A stretch of 64,000 nt of DNA from Mya arenaria. Its lineage: Eukaryota; Mollusca; Bivalvia; Myida; Myidae. A program made the translations under genes and the position numbers. The stretch lies in assembly GCF_026914265.1 (NCBI RefSeq), contig NC_069132.1, positions 37,999,152-38,063,151 on the forward strand, written 5' to 3'. This document shows positions 41,826 through 54,319 of the stretch, piece by piece. A model generated the notes under the pieces. The model was given only the letters and a program-made list of their open reading frames with translations. It ran no database searches and was not told where the DNA came from. The number at the start of each line of letters is the position of its first letter. The first letter of the stretch is position 1.

Positions 41826-42706
41826 TCCATTAAGACCCACTTCAATCGTGTAAAAAATATTTATTGTATTTGATTCAGCTTTGATGAGGCGTTCACATCC
41901 CTCATAACTATCATTCAAGGGATAATGTGTTATGCATTTTCAAATCCCTAGCAAGGAAGTCATTATGTTTAGCATGTATTTATACAGATTTCGTTTCAAA
42001 CCCCAGCCTACCTCCTGAATTAATATTTGGAAATTGTCTTACTATATTTTTAAGACGTCAAAGAGGCATTCACATACACTTTTTTGGAGTCACATTTGTC
42101 ACTTTAAATGAGAAAACACGTCTTCAAGATGAAATTATAATTGTATGGTCATGAAAAGAAAAGTATTATACATTTTGATATGATTTCCTGATAGCTCTTT
42201 GATAAGTGCTCCTGTGTCTGTTAAGGCAAATAGTACGTCACATTGTCGACGCATTTACTGCATGTAACCAGTATTAAACTGTTGACTTTCAATGTTTTCT
42301 CTGTAAAGCTTTTTGACAACCTATGTACAATTCGTTCACAAAATACCTTTCGAACGTCTTCCATTCTTCCATTCATATTGTTTGAGCAACATCTACAGCA
42401 TCTCTCAAAGTTGATGAGTGCTCACTTCCAGGTTTCCACATACAACCAACACAGTCGACAGGGTATATTGTTATACATCATTGTTCCAGAAGATTTTATA
42501 CTGCGTTCAGCTTCGCATGCTAAAGCGTGTTGATATATATTTGCTTCAAATAGAGTCTATAGTTCGGGAACAAATCATTGGCTTCGGTGAGCAAGTAGCA
42601 AATATCACGGTTATGTTTTAAAACTTATTTGTTTGAGCCTTTTCCATTTTGTTATCAGAATATCTCTGTTAATAGTTAAATCGTTCACGCTTGAAAATCC
42701 TGCCAC
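41826..42706 (-). pseudogene. cGLR-4 pseudogene (N-terminal core deleted)
   Basis: A strongly decayed cGLR copy is followed from the lost start codon (GTG in place of ATG at 42704-42706, next to a kept 'cttgaaaatcctgcca') to about 41826. The C-terminal part is recognisable ('ccccagcctacctcc', 'acgtcaaagaggcattcac', 'ttgataagtgctcctgtgtctg'). About 100 codons between about 42610 and 42690 are missing, including the GS and E-x-D catalytic motifs, and many frame changes occur elsewhere. It lies 1.5 kb upstream of gene C and is the oldest dead copy here. Confidence 0.8.
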
Positions 42707-45700
42707 TGAAAAAAGTTCATTGAACACTTAATTATTTAAACGTTCAACTCAAAATGCGGAATAACACATATGACTTTAAAATAATTACGTAAATACCAAA
42801 CTAATCCCTACAAGTGTTTTTTCATGAGCAAATAACGTATTACAATTTTTGTCTGTATCAAATAGATAGCTTATCAAGAAAGCAGACAAATGACCTTGAA
42901 AGCCCTGGAACCCTATGCGTGTTCAAAACCTGAACATGACACCGGGCGAAACATATGTAACTGACTGGGTTGATGAGCATAACATTGTCAAGCCAAACAT
43001 ATAAAGGAACACATTTGTAATTTCAAGCCCATTCAAGCATTAACAATGAACCAAACAGCTGATTACGCAACTTGTATAGAAATACTTAACAATGTACTTC
43101 AGTCATTCTTGAAAAAAGCATACGTAATTTTAATCAAAAACGTTTCACAATGATTGTTCAGACCAATGATTGATTGACGATATTATATTGAGTGTCTAAC
43201 GCAACGCATGATTCATTTTACAACGAAATGCCCCAATTGGAATCATGATTACACTGAACGGTTGATATATTATCTAAACGACAATGAAGATATGTAAAGT
43301 TCAAACAAAACTCTTGTATGAAAACATGGCATAAGCCAACACGATAAAATTGTTTCCTGCTTGATCTATCAAGGACGGTAATGTCTGGTGCCTCAAGGTT
43401 CATTTTTTCGTGTGAAAAGCCTCCTCGATTTAATGAGTATAAATATAGTTTTCTAAGCGTTATAGCGGTATTTGTAGAAACGACCATGTTCAACGAAGAA
43501 AAGCATTTGCTTGTTTACGATGACGCTTGTTTTAGATGTAAATCATGTCTGTATCAGAATATATCGTTCCTAATACATGTATGTGTACTATAATACGTAT
43601 AAGACAGGTCATTTTGAGTAGCCCAAAGCTCTCTGCTCAATGTATAATTTTCATTACATTTTAACCGTTATAAAGTAGGCCGAGACACGGTTAACTCTAT
43701 AATTAAAATAGTGTTTACGTAAGTTGTGACAAACAACATTTAAGATGTTAAATTGTTGACTGTTTCTCCCCAAACAATGAACCAGGTAACCTGTCGCACC
43801 TGACATTACTGCCCTTGTCTATGCCAATGCCATTTTCAATCTGCTTATACAGCCTATATAAAAAAAGGTAAAACCATTCAATACAGGAAAAGTCTACCCA
43901 ATAAAACACTTATTATGATCGTATTTTAGGCACGCTCATCAATGATAAAGTGTAAAATTACAGACAGTAAAAATAACATTTACAAAAAAGTGAGGTTAAA
44001 GTAGCAATGTTATATAACTTGCTTATTTGACAGTCATTAATGTTGATTACTTGTACAATTGTATCACGATAAGCGTGTATACTTAAATATATGAATGGAG
44101 ATGAATTTGATTTTCTGCGTAATATTTAGTAATGTCATACTCATGGTAACCCTAATTAGGACCTTTATTCAGTAAAAGGTGTTGGTGTTTATTGGTTTCT
44201 TAAAATGTACATGACTGACCATCGCATGAGCTTGGGAATAAAGCGCCTATTAGCGGGGGCAATAGCCTTTCATGACTCACTTATAACTGAAGGGGGACTA
44301 CATCGGTACAAAAAATACCGTCGAAAGTTCAATTGCTCCATAGATCATAGTAGATAGACATTTTGGTTTATTCTGCACTGTATTATTTAGGCTAGTACTT
44401 TACGTTTACGTACAAACGCACGTCTACCATTTAAACGGAATAATTGTAGAATACACGTCGGAATCGTGATACTTTGGTAGAATGAAACCCATTAAGTGTT
44501 AAAACATAGGTCTCGGTTTCCCGTTGGCTGTTTACTGATGAAAAACACTGTAAGCACCCCTATCCTACTATTAAATTCACGCTCTTTTTTAGAATTAACT
44601 CATCTTGTCTTTTCTTACTAGTTGTACGTATATCGTATCGTATAGTTAAAACCATTGTTAATGTTTTGTTTCACTTCACGATTAAATTGGCGTAAGACCT
44701 TTTTGTTTTCATTAGAAGCTTTCGTTTGTGTTACATTAGAGTCAATCTAGCTACTATATGTGTGGATTCATGAAAAATAAACACTATATTATCTTGCAGT
44801 ATTTCTGTCAATGTACCAGACATATCTATTTAACATGACGCAACTCTGAGCGTTGCGCCGTCTGGCAATTCACTTGTCGGAGGATTGTCAAAGTTATCCG
44901 TTGAGTTAACAACTAAGCTCTTTTTCATCGACGAAATATAATCCCTTTCTTGGTCAAGTAATTGGCTTATTTATGCAACGCTTGTATCCATCTGTGTAAG
45001 AATAATCTCTTGTTTTCAATGTCAGCCAAACTCTTTCTCTTATTCTTTCATCTCTATTGGCTTGAATGTAAAGTAGTTGCTAAATAAGATTGACATTGTT
45101 TCCATGATAATATCCGAAGCCTGCCTCTTAAATTAAACTCGAGAATTGGAATATTTCTAACTTAAACTGTGATTTCATGATTTTATAGCCACTCGTGAAA
45201 ATATGTTTTCTATAATACTTGTGTACTTAAATACGATCTTACACTGACATACACCAAAATCCTTTGGCATCACATCTTCGTATGCATTATGTTACATGAA
45301 CTATTGATGTTGATGTCTTGCATCGCTCCTTCCTTATTTATTCAGATTTATGGGCGCAAGTCCTTTAATTGGGGGTTTCAACTGACTTTAGTCCTGTTTC
45401 TCACAATATATCAGTTGTCAACTCTAAAACCACGAACCACTGAAAGAGATGGGTTAGCTTTGATCTTTGACTCATTATTGTACGTTACAGGAATTTGTTA
45501 AATTGTTGCAGTGACGTTATGTGTAATCTTACAATTAAAACACACTTTAAAATGAAAGGTAAAACAATGGTGTACATATTCATTTATTCAAATTTATTAT
45601 TATTATTATACATATTATTTATGTCTTTCAAAATGGCTTTTTCAATACCCTACCATACTCACTCAACCATGAAATAAAATAGAATAATATTATATTAAAT

Positions 45701-45971
45701 GAGTTATTAAGGTGAAAAGAGAAGTAAAAACATATACGGATGCATTCTTGTGTCACTGACAGTTCCAAGGAGGTATTACCATCATTTGACGGTAAAGCAA
45801 TTATGATGAGGGTTTGTTTGTGTGTTTTTTGTATTTGTGTATATGGTATAAGTTTGTTGTTTGCGTTTTCTTTTGGGAATATGCTGTAAACAAGTTCGCA
45901 CTTCTATTTCCGCCTCAATACTATCAGCAAATTAACGATTTTGAATGTTTTAACATGAAAAACCATTCATT
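42707..45971. other. Intergenic; 3' flank of unit D from about 44817
   Basis: 42707-44800 is AT-rich without a supported gene. The minus frame at 43218-43493 and its plus-strand partner overlap each other and have no motif. From 44817 ('taacatgacgcaac') the sequence is the duplicated 3' flank of gene D, very close to that of unit B but without the 1.07-kb insertion. Confidence 0.55.
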
Positions 45972-46990
45972 CTAATTGTCGACGCTTTTTCCATAAGAAG
46001 TAGGCCCCTGCATCCCCGGGTGGTTAACAACAGTAGTTCCCGGAGCCATATGTCCGGTTTGAAGGGGTGGCATATGTCCGGTTTGAGGGGGTGGCTGAGC
46101 TGGATACGGCTGCTGGCCGTAATGTGCCTGTCCCATCTGGGCCCCGTATGGCATCTGGTCTATAAAACCAACGAATTATGTCACGCTTTAACCTGTGAAA
46201 TGTTTCATCTAGTTAACCTGTTTCAAAATACCAGTTGATTAAGACTATGGGGTCTTCGAAAGGACGAAATCAGCATTGCTTAAACGTTTCATCATAATTA
46301 ATTAAAATAAGATAAAGTAATACGATAAATCAACAGAACGAAATTAAAATTTATATTCAAGACAATAAACAATCAGCAATGCAATATTCAATTACTTATT
46401 TATTTGTGTTATTCTATCAGAACTAGAACTGTCATCGAAAACTCTCAGGCTTTGATAATATTTCTTTAAAAAATAGTTCATACTCATGACGTAAGGGCCG
46501 CTAGCTGCCGAAGTGAAGGTTTGTCCTTGCTGCCCACGTGAGTTCCGCGAACAGCAAACACAACAGACGATAATACTGATAACGGTGATGACCAAAATCA
46601 CACAGCCAACTACAATGCCGATGATGGGTCCGATAGCAAGTACATGGCGAATAGAATCCGTGTCATAATAACTGGAAATCGACATTTTCAATATAATTAC
46701 ACATGGGGAGAGGACGTAATTTTGTTTATCAGTGCGAACAAAATGGCGAACAGGGACTGATTGTCGCTTACGGTGCAAGTTTTACAAACGTGCTGATTTT
46801 ATTTGTAATGTTTCGTATTGGATAGGCAAATATGGCTTCTTTCTTTGCATGTTGATACTATGTAACTTATTAGTAGTGTATTACCTCAAAGTTATTAAAA
46901 AGAAATGCATTTATAATTGTTTCACAATTGTTGCATGAAAGTGAAGTTAAACATTGCTAAATGTGCTTCTTCAACTTAATAATAAATTAT

Positions 46991-47047
<57 letters not shown>

Positions 47048-50000
47048 TATAATAATAATTACGATAATAATGACCGAAAAAAACATAAGGGTAATTTAAG
47101 GACAACATACACTTAAAGTTCCAATGTTCATTTGGCAAACATTGTCAATCATTGTGCGAACTACATTTTTACAAGACTTTTGACCGGGTCCTTGACCTTT
47201 GATCTACTGCCCTCAATTTGTTTGTCATATACTGGCCAAGAACAGCCTGCCCGACAGTTAAATGGTCCAAGGTAGAACCGTTCTTCATTCATTGTGCGGA
47301 CAAGACATGGCCATCAGAGCTACTGACATGCGCAAACCTTTATGTCCGTTTCTTTTCAATGAGACATTAAACAGCGTCCGTAGCATCGCAGGAAATATTC
47401 AATACTACGGCTGCCTATATGCCTAGTCTTACGACTTCGTTAAATTAATTCATTGTTGCTAAAATTTCTAAGTTTGGTGGTTGGTTTTGAAAATATCTTG
47501 TCATTTCTTGTGTCCCGGACAATATACACAGGATCAATAACAAAGAAGACATTTTAAGGTATCTTCCTTCAATATCGTCTGCATGCATATATACCTGTAG
47601 TTTCCGATAGAACCTAATCAACAAAGCAACGTTTTATCTGAATGTTTTAAAAGTAGTTCATCGAAATGAAGAAAATGGATAATCAACTCATTAGTTAGAA
47701 TAACACAATAAACGGAATAACCTTAAATCAAAAAGTAAGTTTCGGAAGAGATGTTAAAGCTTTGATGTTCTTGAAACGAGAATATACAGATGTTCTTTAA
47801 CAGTTCTACTTGTTCAGTTTCCAATCACAAACCAGAAACATGATATAAAAGCATAAAACTCCACAAACAATACAGTACATATATACTATATAAAAAAAAC
47901 TAGGTGCGTTTATCAAGGATTGTTAGGTACCGCCTAAGAATGGTTATTAAAAGTATGAGCCAAACATTCTTGGTGTTTTACAACGACTAAATTCATTAGC
48001 GATTTTGATTGGCAAATAACCGTTAACTTATTGATGGTTAACAAGAGTAAAATGTCATACCTGTTACAACACATGTCATAGCCGGAATGTTTATTGTCAT
48101 CGCAGCATCCATAAATGCAGTTTTCATAATAGTCCAACCACGTGTTACATCTCTCCGCGTTTCCTAATAAAAAATATATAAAGTGCAATAAAATAAGTTA
48201 GAATATTCACTTCACCCCTTCATCTTTCAAATCGACTTCGGACCGAAGGGCATTCCTATCTCTTTTTTTATTTTTGGACCAGAATCTCGCCCAATTCGGG
48301 ATACACTCTTATTGGTCATTTTATCAACCTTGAATCCTTGCATCCGGAATACCGTTTAGTTTTAACCCGAATAAAGCTATATTTCGATATACTTTGGTTA
48401 TTGGTTTCTTTGATACTTTCAAACATTACTCCGTTATTAAGTAATTGATATGCATTAGTGCTATAACCACGAACAGCAATACAGTATTATTTGTCACCAA
48501 ACCATAAACAAAAATAGAAACAAGTGGTGAAATGGCCGGTTCTGCTTTTCCGGGTATATTTTTAGTGATTTTTAGTGTTCCGATATATCCAATTTAAAGA
48601 CTAAAACAAAAACAAAATTAATATACACACAGAAGGAGACTTAAGTACAAAGGTTAAAATAAAACAGGGCGAAATTAAAAAAAAAACTTAAGTTAATCCA
48701 ATGATCATACATCATTAGATTCATTTACACTCGTGGTCATTTATTATTAACAAGCAATCCGATAAGCTACATCAATACAAAAAGTACAAACGTTTAACAA
48801 GGGGTGGTATTCAATAAACAACTTAGTTAATCTTATGTTCATACATCATTGACTTTATTCACACTAAGTTTACTAATATAAAAGGTAATTTTGAATTTTA
48901 CAAAAACTAATGTTAAGAGAATAAAATTGAAAGGATATTTAATAAATTAATTCGTTGGGTCACTTTAATTCTTAATTGATCAATTAATCTTAAAAATTCA
49001 GCTTTTTGACAATACACCTTAAATGGCAAGATAATCGAAATATTTAATTATTTTGCAGTTTTTGAACGAATTCGAACTCTCAGCTCAAGGTCACCACGAC
49101 CACCTTTGTCATCTTGACCAATTGACGTTAACACAGTTGGGGTGCTGGTCATGTTTAAGGGACCTCTACCAAGTTCGAGGTCTCTTAGCTTACGGTCATA
49201 ACCTTGACCTTTGACTACTGTTCTCTAAAGCAGTATGCTTCGTCTGCTGTTTAAGACCAATTTGACTACTAGGTTTGAGGTCCTAGGGCCATAGTATCTT
49301 AATGTATTGATCGGAAACCGATTTTCAGCTGAAGGTAATCTTAAGGTCACCACGACATTAACCTTTGACCAACTGACCTCAAAATCAAAAGGCTAACTGC
49401 TGGTAATGACCAACCTGCCTACAATGCTTAAGAAACCTGGGCCTTAGCGTTCTTCAGATATTGATCGGAAACCGTGGGGATGGACGATCAGATAACTATA
49501 TGCCTCCCTTAGGGGCAAAAAATACCAGTAAATACTTCAACTGGAAGCTAAATTATATTAATTGAAGAAAAGAGAGGTAATAAGACAATGATTCGGCCAT
49601 GATTATTGCAAAGTTGTGTTACGTACAATTCCTACATTATATCATTCATACTTTTATATGTAAGGAATTGTCAATGAATTTACATAATTATCCAATTATT
49701 AAAAATCAGATTAATTTTAATATGCAAAACATCCTCCGAAACTATTTTCTGAGCTTTAATGAATCGGGTCCTACGGTTCGTAAACCTGAAATATTGGGGT
49801 TCCAAATTCAAAGTCCAAATAATTAGAACGTATACAATTAAAACTTTGCGAATGCTTGCTAAACGTTAAATTAAAAACATGTTAAGCAGATATATATACA
49901 AGAATTATTAGAAATTGATTACAATTTTACAAAAATGATTATGATGTTTGTGTCTAACAAATCTACAAATGGAATTACACAAAAAAGAAAATGATGACTG

Positions 50001-51177
50001 TATTTAAGAATTAAAAACTTTGTTTCTATTGATAAAATATGTTAAATGATTATGATTTTCATATGCATTTGATAATCAAAATGCTGTGATATTAATGGAT
50101 TTATATATATTAGACGTTCAGTTTACAATAAATCATCGGCCGTTTAAACATTAATGGTATGAAACTATTAATAACAGTTCGGTTTAAGGAAGTAAACAGT
50201 ATTTAAAACCATGTCTAAATATTGACGATAAGAGTTTATGACTGCTCTAGTTTAAATTGAGAGTTTATGTTAGTCAGTTGATAGCAAAAACTGGATGTTG
50301 CGCACGTAGCAAAATATTTCAAAATGAGCGATAATGATAATGTTGTCATGATTGGGATGTATTTTGCGATGGTTTAATTCAGTTACACCGTTATTTCTAT
50401 GTTAATACATCAATATTAAACTTTTTTAACTTAGTACAAAATTATGAATATTTGTAAACATATGGACAAGCATTTGTTATAAGTAATTCAATAATTAAAA
50501 ATACGACTAGATGTAACAAAGTTGTATTGCCTCTTCACTACTTTTTCTTTAAATAAAATATGTTAAGCTACGGCGTTTACACAAACACACCTTACTACGG
50601 CGTAAATGGACGCAAATACTACGGGGGATTATACTAAGATTCTTGAAAGAGAGTGTGCATTTCACACCGAGTAATGTGTTATTGGGGTTTTAATAGTTCA
50701 GCTGGGCTCTGCATGTATTACATATAGAGTTTATACCGCATGAATTTGTATAGCCTTTCTCAATCAAACAAAGGTTTTGAAAGTGAACAAAATAAAATGA
50801 AAAATTGATTTATTTTAATGTGGCAGACATTAATTGTGTGTGTTGGTTGCAGGGGCGAGGGTACTCAGCCACACTAGTATTTTGCTAAATGGCCATTCCT
50901 GCAACTGATAAACCTATGATATTTAAAAAAAAATCACTAAGCTTCCATCTCAAACAAAGTATAATTGTGCAATTTAAATAATCAACTCTTACATGTCATT
51001 ACACGCTCGATGTTTAAATGTGGGTTTGAGTTTTCATAAAAAACAAACATTTAATATTGTACCAATATCAGGTAAAATATGCATAGCAACGTTATATAAA
51101 TAAATATGAAAAGAAACGAATTTCTTACCAGTAGGAAGGACAAACGCAAGCGTTAAAACATATAAAATATCCGCCAT
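45972..51177 (-). CDS. Gene D: CYYR1/Shisa-like Cys- and Tyr-rich membrane protein, four exons
   Basis: Exons are 51129-51177, 48061-48163, 46484-46671 and 45972-46159, joining to 175 residues, the longest of the five. The signal peptide is MADILYVLTLAFVLPT. The ectodomain reads GNAERCNTWLDYYENCIYGC and onward, six cysteines with only nine residues between Cys1 and Cys2. Exon 3 has a longer juxtamembrane stretch (YYDTDSIRHVLAIGP), then the membrane segment and VCCVCC. Exon 4 contains an internal repeat of eight codons, PPPQTGHM then PPLQTGHM, absent from the other copies, and ends QGPTSYGKSVDN without a PPxY. The first intron is 3 kb. Splice sites are canonical. It is closest to gene B in flanking sequence. 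Its unit has no cGLR. Confidence 0.85.
46979..47065. repeat. (AAT)n microsatellite in intron 2 of gene D
   Basis: This is a run of AAT/TAA of about 80 bases. A longer run lies at the matching place in gene E intron 2 (58607-58695), with similar following sequence ('gaccgaaaaaaacataaggg' here, 'gaccgtaaaacaataagg' there), so the tract predates the duplication of these units. Confidence 0.95.
47180..47350. repeat. Fragment of a mollusc-type TGACCTTGACC repeat (intron 2, gene D)
   Basis: It contains 'gtccttgacctttgat', 'ctgccctcaattt' and 'catggccatcagagc', wording seen in a repeat family widespread in molluscs. The same segment in gene E (about 58790-58930) has 'tgaccttgaccttgatag'. It probably predates the D/E duplication. 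Confidence 0.5.
48164..51128 (-). other. Intron 1 of gene D
   Basis: This 3-kb intron contains the AGGTCA-rich repeat block at 49065-49500. At 50000-50760 it carries sequence shared with intron 1 of gene A ('aagctacggcgtttacac', 'ccttactacggcg'). A short stretch near 48340 ('ccttgcatccggaatacc') echoes introns of B and E. The 75-codon frame at 49599-49826 has no motif. Confidence 0.55.
49065..49500. repeat. AGGTCA-rich interspersed repeat, 2-3 tandem partial units (intron 1, gene D)
   Basis: Recurring words are 'aaggtcaccacgac', 'gacctttgac', 'tttgaggtcctagg' and 'ttgatcggaaaccg' (49308 and 49456, 148 bp apart). This vocabulary matches a repeat family very common in bivalve and gastropod genomes. 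Many of the words are nuclear-receptor half-sites (AGGTCA/TGACCT). No coding frame or terminal repeats are visible. Confidence 0.6.
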
Positions 51178-51239
51178 CATGTTAACGAATCCTAAATTTG
51201 GCAATAACCACGATAACACGGTAACAAGGTTGACCCTAG

Positions 51240-51250
51240 TTATCTTATCT
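51240..51250 (-). promoter_or_regulatory. Paired GATA motif upstream of gene D
   Basis: The coding strand reads AGATAAGATAA, 63 bp upstream of the ATG, identical to the site in gene A and matched in E at 62829-62838. Confidence 0.45.
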
Positions 51251-51683
51251 AAGGCTTTCATAAAACTTCCTGATGTGACCTGTGGTATAGTGGTTATTTC
51301 AAAACAGTATAAATGACAGGGTCGTGTCGATTTAACGTTTAAATATAGAAATACATGGGTTCTGATAGGGATACTAGAATCAAACATTTATTCATGTTCT
51401 AAAATATCTTTAGATCACGTTAAGTTCTGTTTAGGGGTTTATAATAAAATACTGTCAAAAAGAATTATTGGTTACATTCACTGATAATGGACGTTTTGGT
51501 TTTCAATCACTTGCAATATATAGTATTAAGAATTTAGCCAATGAATTGTGAGAAAGGCTTAATCGTTAGGTATTTCAGTCTTCGTGGGTGTGAATATACT
51601 GCGACCCATCCAATACATACTACCTGTGTCAGAGTTTGCGTTTTCAATGTGCTATCCATTGAAGTTGTATTTTAAGTCAGTGC

Positions 51684-51771
51684 GATGACCTGAGGTAAAA
51701 TCTTAATGATTAAGAAAGGCTCATTCGCTATGCTCACTACGTCAATTCTAAAGATTTTACTTCATGTCATC
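51684..51771. repeat. Short foldback element upstream of gene D
   Basis: This is the best preserved of the three copies. The 5' arm 'gatgacctgaggtaaaatct' pairs with the complement of 'agattttacttcatgtcatc' with about two mismatches, around a centre with 'ggctcattcgctatgctcac'. It is orthologous by position to 9058-9141 and 26612-26699. Confidence 0.68.
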
Positions 51772-53164
51772 TTACTATTACATAACCCATCTGAATCTGA
51801 GTGTGTTGTGAAATTGTTAATACTTAAGTCCTGGAGGTTATATTACAATATATTTTTCAAATTAAATCTCCATATTTAATTAATTAGAATGCCAAAATAA
51901 TATGATAATAAAACATGAAAATAATATGGGACTCGTGAACTTGAACTTAGAAAATGAAAACAAATAACTAAAGAAGAGACAAGGGATATAAAGTTCATTT
52001 TTGTGTAGAGTGGATTCATTTATTTTCGGTCCTTCTGATCCATGGGATATGTTTATATGGTTTTTAAGTGTAAATGCAAACATCTCGAAGTAATTATGCG
52101 ATCTGTGTTTTTATCGAAAACAGTTGACATTTTATTTAATCGTCTGAACATTATCTATTTGAAAGTTGTTATCTGTTATTCTTTGTGTAGTAGTCTGTGA
52201 TTATTAAAAGAACAACTGATAAGAATGTGCGCTTGTTTCCTATATAACAGAACGAGCTGAAATAAGACTTAACTTTTAAGTCCCATATAAAACAAAAATT
52301 TCAATATATGATCTTTATTTATATCAAAGAATATAATGTATGTGAGAACAGCAGCCTTGTACAGCAAAGGTGTTTGCAGTTAACGTTTTCGATTTACTTC
52401 CCCGCTTGCAGTAAACAAATTCATTTTCTTTACTTTTTCTGTATCATCAGATCATCAAGTTTGTTAGAGTCTTATACAATGTAAATGTAAAATATCATTT
52501 ATTTCTTTATTGAAATGTTAACACTTAAGTATTGAAATTCGTAACCACTAAAATTTACGTTACAAAGATAATATAACCCATTAAATGAGCTTTCCTGTGT
52601 GTCTGTTTTGTGCCACAACCACATTATTGATATAAAAACGTAAGAAAGATATGCATGTTCTACTATATATCCGAATTAGTTAGCACATGTAAAGTTTCTG
52701 GACCTCTGTGCATATGATTTTTAATTGTGTTATATAGCTCATCTTAATATTAAGGAATAAATCGAGTACTGAAGTTTACCAAAGTACATGTGTTGATACC
52801 TTTGTATTGTATAATTTATTTTACTGGTTGTTAATACAATTTATTTTCTTTGTGTGAAATGGGAAGAGGGATAGTCATTTAACAAATGGTATTGACCTTT
52901 CTCTGTAGTCTTACAAGTATTAGATGTACTTTTTCTTTGCTGAGTGTTAAAATTATTTTGGAAGTGAGATTATGATATCGCATATGGTGTCGACCTTGCT
53001 CCATGATTTTAACACGATGGCTCGAGTGTAGAAGTACATTGTGCTCTATGCTGATAAAACCCCACTTAGCCTGAAAACAAAACTTAAATTAAATTCTGTT
53101 TCAAACGACCGTACATCATAACCAGAATGTATCAAAGGTTAAAGTAGCCTATATACAATACTGT
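51772..53164. other. Intergenic duplicated 5' flank of unit D
   Basis: It closely parallels 26700-28315 of unit B, with a small deletion around 52412 where B has 'tgtatgcgttttgatgtagc'. No gene is supported. The 67-codon minus frame at 51880-52083 is not kept in B. Confidence 0.55.
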
Positions 53165-53635
53165 GAAATTGTTGCATTTGATAGACCGAGTAAGGGTCGA
53201 AACGTGGTGACATACTCGGATGCAGGTTGAGACCCACTCTTATCGGAAGATGGGGACATACACCAACTGGAAGAAATTGCAAAAGTTTCTGACTGGAAGA
53301 TGATGTTTTGTTTTGACGGGAAAATTGTTACATACTCCGACCGGAATTCGATGGGTAGGCTCTGACCGTAAGTCGATCGGGAAATACTCTGACAGGAAGC
53401 TGATGGAGACATAATCTGATTAGAATGAGATGGCGACATTCTTTTGCTTGTACCTGAAGCAGACCCTGAAGAAGACCCCAAACTACCACCAGCAGATATT
53501 ACTTGATAATCTTTACCAGAGCTTTACCATGCGTTTCTTGAGAAGAGACTTTGATCAACCTTATGCTTGCTGAGCGAATTGAAAGAGTTATGATCAAAGC
53601 TGCTGCTATTTCCACTGACGAGAAGTAAGTCCCTA
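53165..53635 (-). pseudogene. Decayed Ser-rich repeat reading frame, copy 3 (best preserved)
   Basis: The minus strand reads a possible 3' splice site (ttacttctcgtcag, about 53622-53635), then SGNSSSFDHNSFNSLSKHK, then SAGGSLGSSSGSASGTS and repeats such as RMSPSHSNQIMSPSASC. The frame is broken in several places but stays open over about 110 codons (53149-53481, starting MGSSSGSASGTSKRMSP). All four copies carry lesions, so none is called as a live gene. The composition suggests a Ser/Gln-rich, perhaps secreted, protein. No family is recognised. Confidence 0.5.
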
Positions 53636-54319
53636 TTGTGTTTCACTGGTGTGGGGAACAAACAGTTCGAATCACGTTTCATGATAACTTGTTTTTCTAC
53701 ATTGCTCTTTTCTTTTTTCTCTTAGACTCAATCTAACGAAGGCCACAGCTTATGAGACATTAATTGGCTCTTTTAAACTGACTTGCGTCCTTTGTGTCAC
53801 AATATCTGAGCGTTTAAAGAGACATATGCATATTACAGGAATTTTAAAAATTTAAATTGCTGTAGTGATGTTAAGTACTTTGTGTTTGGTTTACTTCGTT
53901 TTTACTAAAAACAACAACTTATATATGTAATACCAGACAAGCAGTTTATTGAGAGATGGCGTGCAGTCGACAGAGAAAACACATGTAAGATATGTGCTAT
54001 GAAATTTGGTTGTTAGTGTATATAAACACAATTAATGTTTCATACCTTAATCAAGATATACATTTCATGATAGTAAACACAACTCACATATGGACAAAAG
54101 CCTGCCAGTAATAATAACAACATAAGACAATAGGCGGTGCAATAAATTGTTAACCTAAGGTTCACATATTAGAGACAACGCTGATAACTTCTAGTAAGTT
54201 CTAATCTGAACATTAACGAAATTACCAGTTAATGCATTTCTTAAGTTTTCATTATAGCGTCTTATCTGAGACTGTAGAACTTAACGTAAATAAAATGACG
54301 CATAAGAATAAACATAGTT
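53636..54319. other. Intergenic, unit D
   Basis: This is duplicated flank nearly the same as 28481-29212 of unit B. No gene is seen. Confidence 0.55.
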
